A stretch of 16,517 nucleotides of DNA from Pseudomonadota bacterium (GTDB lineage Bacteria; Pseudomonadota; Gammaproteobacteria; Burkholderiales; Gallionellaceae): contig JAJXTL010000055.1 in assembly GCA_021783855.1 (NCBI GenBank), forward strand, positions 1 through 16,517. Direction: 5' to 3'. Both the position numbers and the translations under genes were made by a program. Position 1 is the first letter of the stretch, and each line of letters starts with the position of its first letter. Of this stretch, positions 14,772 to 16,517 are shown in pieces. The notes under the pieces are model-generated. The model saw only the letters and a program-made list of their open reading frames with translations, ran no database searches and had not been told where the DNA came from.

Positions 14772-16517
14772 ATGAATCTCGATGAAGCGTTACAAACGTT
14801 TATTGCTGAAAGCGAAGAGCTGTTGCAGAACATGGAAGACGCGCTGTTGCGCATCGAGCAGTCGCCGGACGATGCGGAGTTGATCAATGCCATCTTCCGC
14901 GCCGCGCATACCATCAAGGGGTCGGCCGGCCTGTTCGGGCTGGACTATATTGTGGCCTTCACGCATGTGGCGGAGAGCGTGCTGGACCGGGTGCGCAACG
15001 GCGAATTGCACATCGACGGCAAGCTGGTTGCGGTGCTGCTGGCCACTTGCGATCAGCTGGTCGCCATGATCGCGCATCTGTCCGCTGGCGGGGGTGAGTT
15101 GTCCGCTGACATACAGGCAAAGAGCGCTGAAATTGTCGCCAGTCTCAATGAATATCTCGGCGCTAAAAAACCAACCCGGGTGGCGGTGAGCGCCGAGCCT
15201 GTCTGCACCAGCGAGGGCGGCGGCGAGGTCGAAACCGATCTCTGGCATATCTCGCTGCGCTTTGGTCCGGATGTGTTGCGCAACGGCATGGATCCGCTGT
15301 CCTTTATTCGTTACCTCGCCACGCTGGGCGAGATCCACCATATCGTCACCTTGCTCGATCGTATTCCCGCCGCACCGGAGATGGATGCCGAGAGCTGCTA
15401 TCTGGGCTTCGAGATCAGTTTCAAAAGCGATGCCGACAAATCGACCATAGAAGGCGTGTTCGAATTCGTGCGTGAAGACTGCCAGATCCGTATCATGCCG
15501 CCGCACAGTAAGATAAGTGATTATATTAAATTAATCAGTGAGTTGCCTGAAGAGGATCTGCGCGTGGGCGAGATGTTGCAGCGTTGCGGTACGCTGACTC
15601 AGTTTGAGCTGGAAGCGGCGCTTCAGATGCAAAAGGGAAGCGCGCATCCGCTTGGCGAAGTGCTGGTGGGTGCGAACATGGTGCAATCGCAGGTGATGAC
15701 GGCGGCGCTGGACAAGCAGAAACAGGTCAAGGAAAACAAGAGTACTGAGGCCAATCTGATCCGCGTGGATGCCGACAAGCTCGACGAGCTGATCAACCTG
15801 GTCGGCGAACTCATCATCGCGGGGGCCAGCACCAATTTGTTCGCGCAGCGCACGAAAGATGCAGAGCTGCTCGAATCGACTGCCACCCTGTCGCGACTGG
15901 TGGAAGAAGTGCGGGATTCTGCACTCAAATTGCGCATGGTGCAGATCGGCGGCACCTTCAACCGTTTTCAGCGCGTGGTGCGCGATGTCTCAAAGGAGCT
16001 GGGCAAGGACATCGATCTGGTCATCAGCGGGGCGGACACCGAGCTGGACAAGACTGTGGTGGAAAAGATCGGCGATCCGCTCACCCATCTGGTGCGCAAC
16101 TCCATGGATCACGGTATCGAATCGGCCGAAGTGCGCTTAGCCTGCGGCAAACCGGCCAATGGCACCTTAAAGCTCAATGCGTATCACGATGCGGGCAGCA
16201 TCATCATCGAGGTGTCGGATGACGGCGGCGGGCTGAACAAGCAGCGCATCCTGAAAAAAGCCATCGAGCGCGGACTGGTGAACGAGGGCGATACGCTAAG
16301 CGACAAGGAAATCTACAACCTGATTTTCGAGGCCGGTTTTTCCACGGCAGATGCCGTCAGCAACCTGTCCGGGCGCGGTGTCGGCATGGATGTGGTCAGA
16401 CGCAACATCGCAGCCCTGCGCGGCACGGTGGATCTGGACAGCGTGGAAGGGGAAAGCACTACGGTGCGCATCCGTCTGCCGCTGACGCTTGCGATCATCG
16501 ACGGTTTCCTGGTCGGG
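14772..16517 (+). CDS. cheA: Chemotaxis histidine kinase CheA (partial, C-terminus off window)
   Basis: The frame is open for 582 codons to the window edge. An Hpt domain (about 1-105) carries phospho-acceptor His46 in FRAAHTIKGSAGLFG. Next is a domain at about 156-240 beginning DLWHISLRFGPDVL, a type found in many non-enteric CheA proteins in the P2 position. Residues about 264-318 hold two tandem repeats, RVGEMLQRCGTLTQFELEAA and PLGEVLVGANMVQ, resembling MshEN/GspE-N motifs. The P3 dimerisation helices follow (VDADKLDELINLVGELI onward), then the P4 ATPase domain with N-box LVRNSMDHGIE, G1 VSDDGGGL and G2 GRGVGMDVV. The window ends inside RLPLTLAIIDGFLVG, the entry to the CheW-like P5 domain. 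The start is supported by AGGGG at 14761-14765, six bases upstream. It phosphorylates the adjacent CheY and perhaps the receiver at 12429. Confidence 0.95.
   Translation, partial: MNLDEALQTFIAESEELLQNMEDALLRIEQSPDDAELINAIFRAAHTIKGSAGLFGLDYIVAFTHVAESVLDRVRNGELHIDGKLVAVLLATCDQLVAMIAHLSAGGGELSADIQAKSAEIVASLNEYLGAKKPTRVAVSAEPVCTSEGGGEVETDLWHISLRFGPDVLRNGMDPLSFIRYLATLGEIHHIVTLLDRIPAAPEMDAESCYLGFEISFKSDADKSTIEGVFEFVREDCQIRIMPPHSKISDYIKLISELPEEDLRVGEMLQRCGTLTQFELEAALQMQKGSAHPLGEVLVGANMVQSQVMTAALDKQKQVKENKSTEANLIRVDADKLDELINLVGELIIAGASTNLFAQRTKDAELLESTATLSRLVEEVRDSALKLRMVQIGGTFNRFQRVVRDVSKELGKDIDLVISGADTELDKTVVEKIGDPLTHLVRNSMDHGIESAEVRLACGKPANGTLKLNAYHDAGSIIIEVSDDGGGLNKQRILKKAIERGLVNEGDTLSDKEIYNLIFEAGFSTADAVSNLSGRGVGMDVVRRNIAALRGTVDLDSVEGESTTVRIRLPLTLAIIDGFLVG

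Noticed and set aside
14790..15506. Minus-strand open frame opposite cheA
   Set aside because: The plus strand encodes the CheA Hpt and P2-like domains without interruption; the antisense product has no recognisable motif.

Overview
The window reads as chromosomal DNA of a betaproteobacterium, probably of the Nitrosomonadales/Gallionellaceae kind. That placement rests on the style of the YhdP, GlnE and Uup proteins, the moderate GC content, and the many short palindromic and heptamer repeats between and inside genes. It is an inference from recognition, not from a database search.

Left part (1-9226), housekeeping: a large AsmA-like envelope protein (yhdP) runs leftwards off the window edge. 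It is divergent from glnE, the bifunctional glutamine synthetase adenylyltransferase/adenylyl-removing enzyme. glnE converges on uup (ABC-F ATPase), which lies 36 bases downstream of a bcp-type peroxiredoxin with a signal peptide on the same strand. A tRNA-Arg(CCT) with encoded CCA stands divergent from bcp.

Right part (9339-16517), signalling, all on the plus strand: a membrane histidine kinase with three PAS domains and a NarL-type kinase core overlaps its LuxR/NarL-type response regulator by four bases. After a 220-base intergenic region (repeat element, candidate terminator, operator-like palindromes) comes a chemotaxis-like operon. It holds a stand-alone NarL-type receiver, a short membrane-anchored methyl-accepting protein with no periplasmic sensor, a CheY, a STAS-domain protein and a CheA that runs off the right edge. 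The kinase/regulator pair probably controls transcription. The second operon is an array-type phosphorelay in which a minimal receptor and a STAS protein replace the classical receptor set. CheA carries an additional repeated module resembling the MshEN fold known to bind c-di-GMP in other proteins.

The most unusual material is repetitive. Apparent palindromic elements sit in frame inside glnE and yhdP. Heptamer-phased GAGT-type repeats occur in three intergenic regions. One forms a fold-back directly at the yhdP start and one surrounds paired hairpins after the response regulator. No intergenic stretch reaches 300 bases. No CRISPR array, insertion sequence, phage gene or replication origin was seen.
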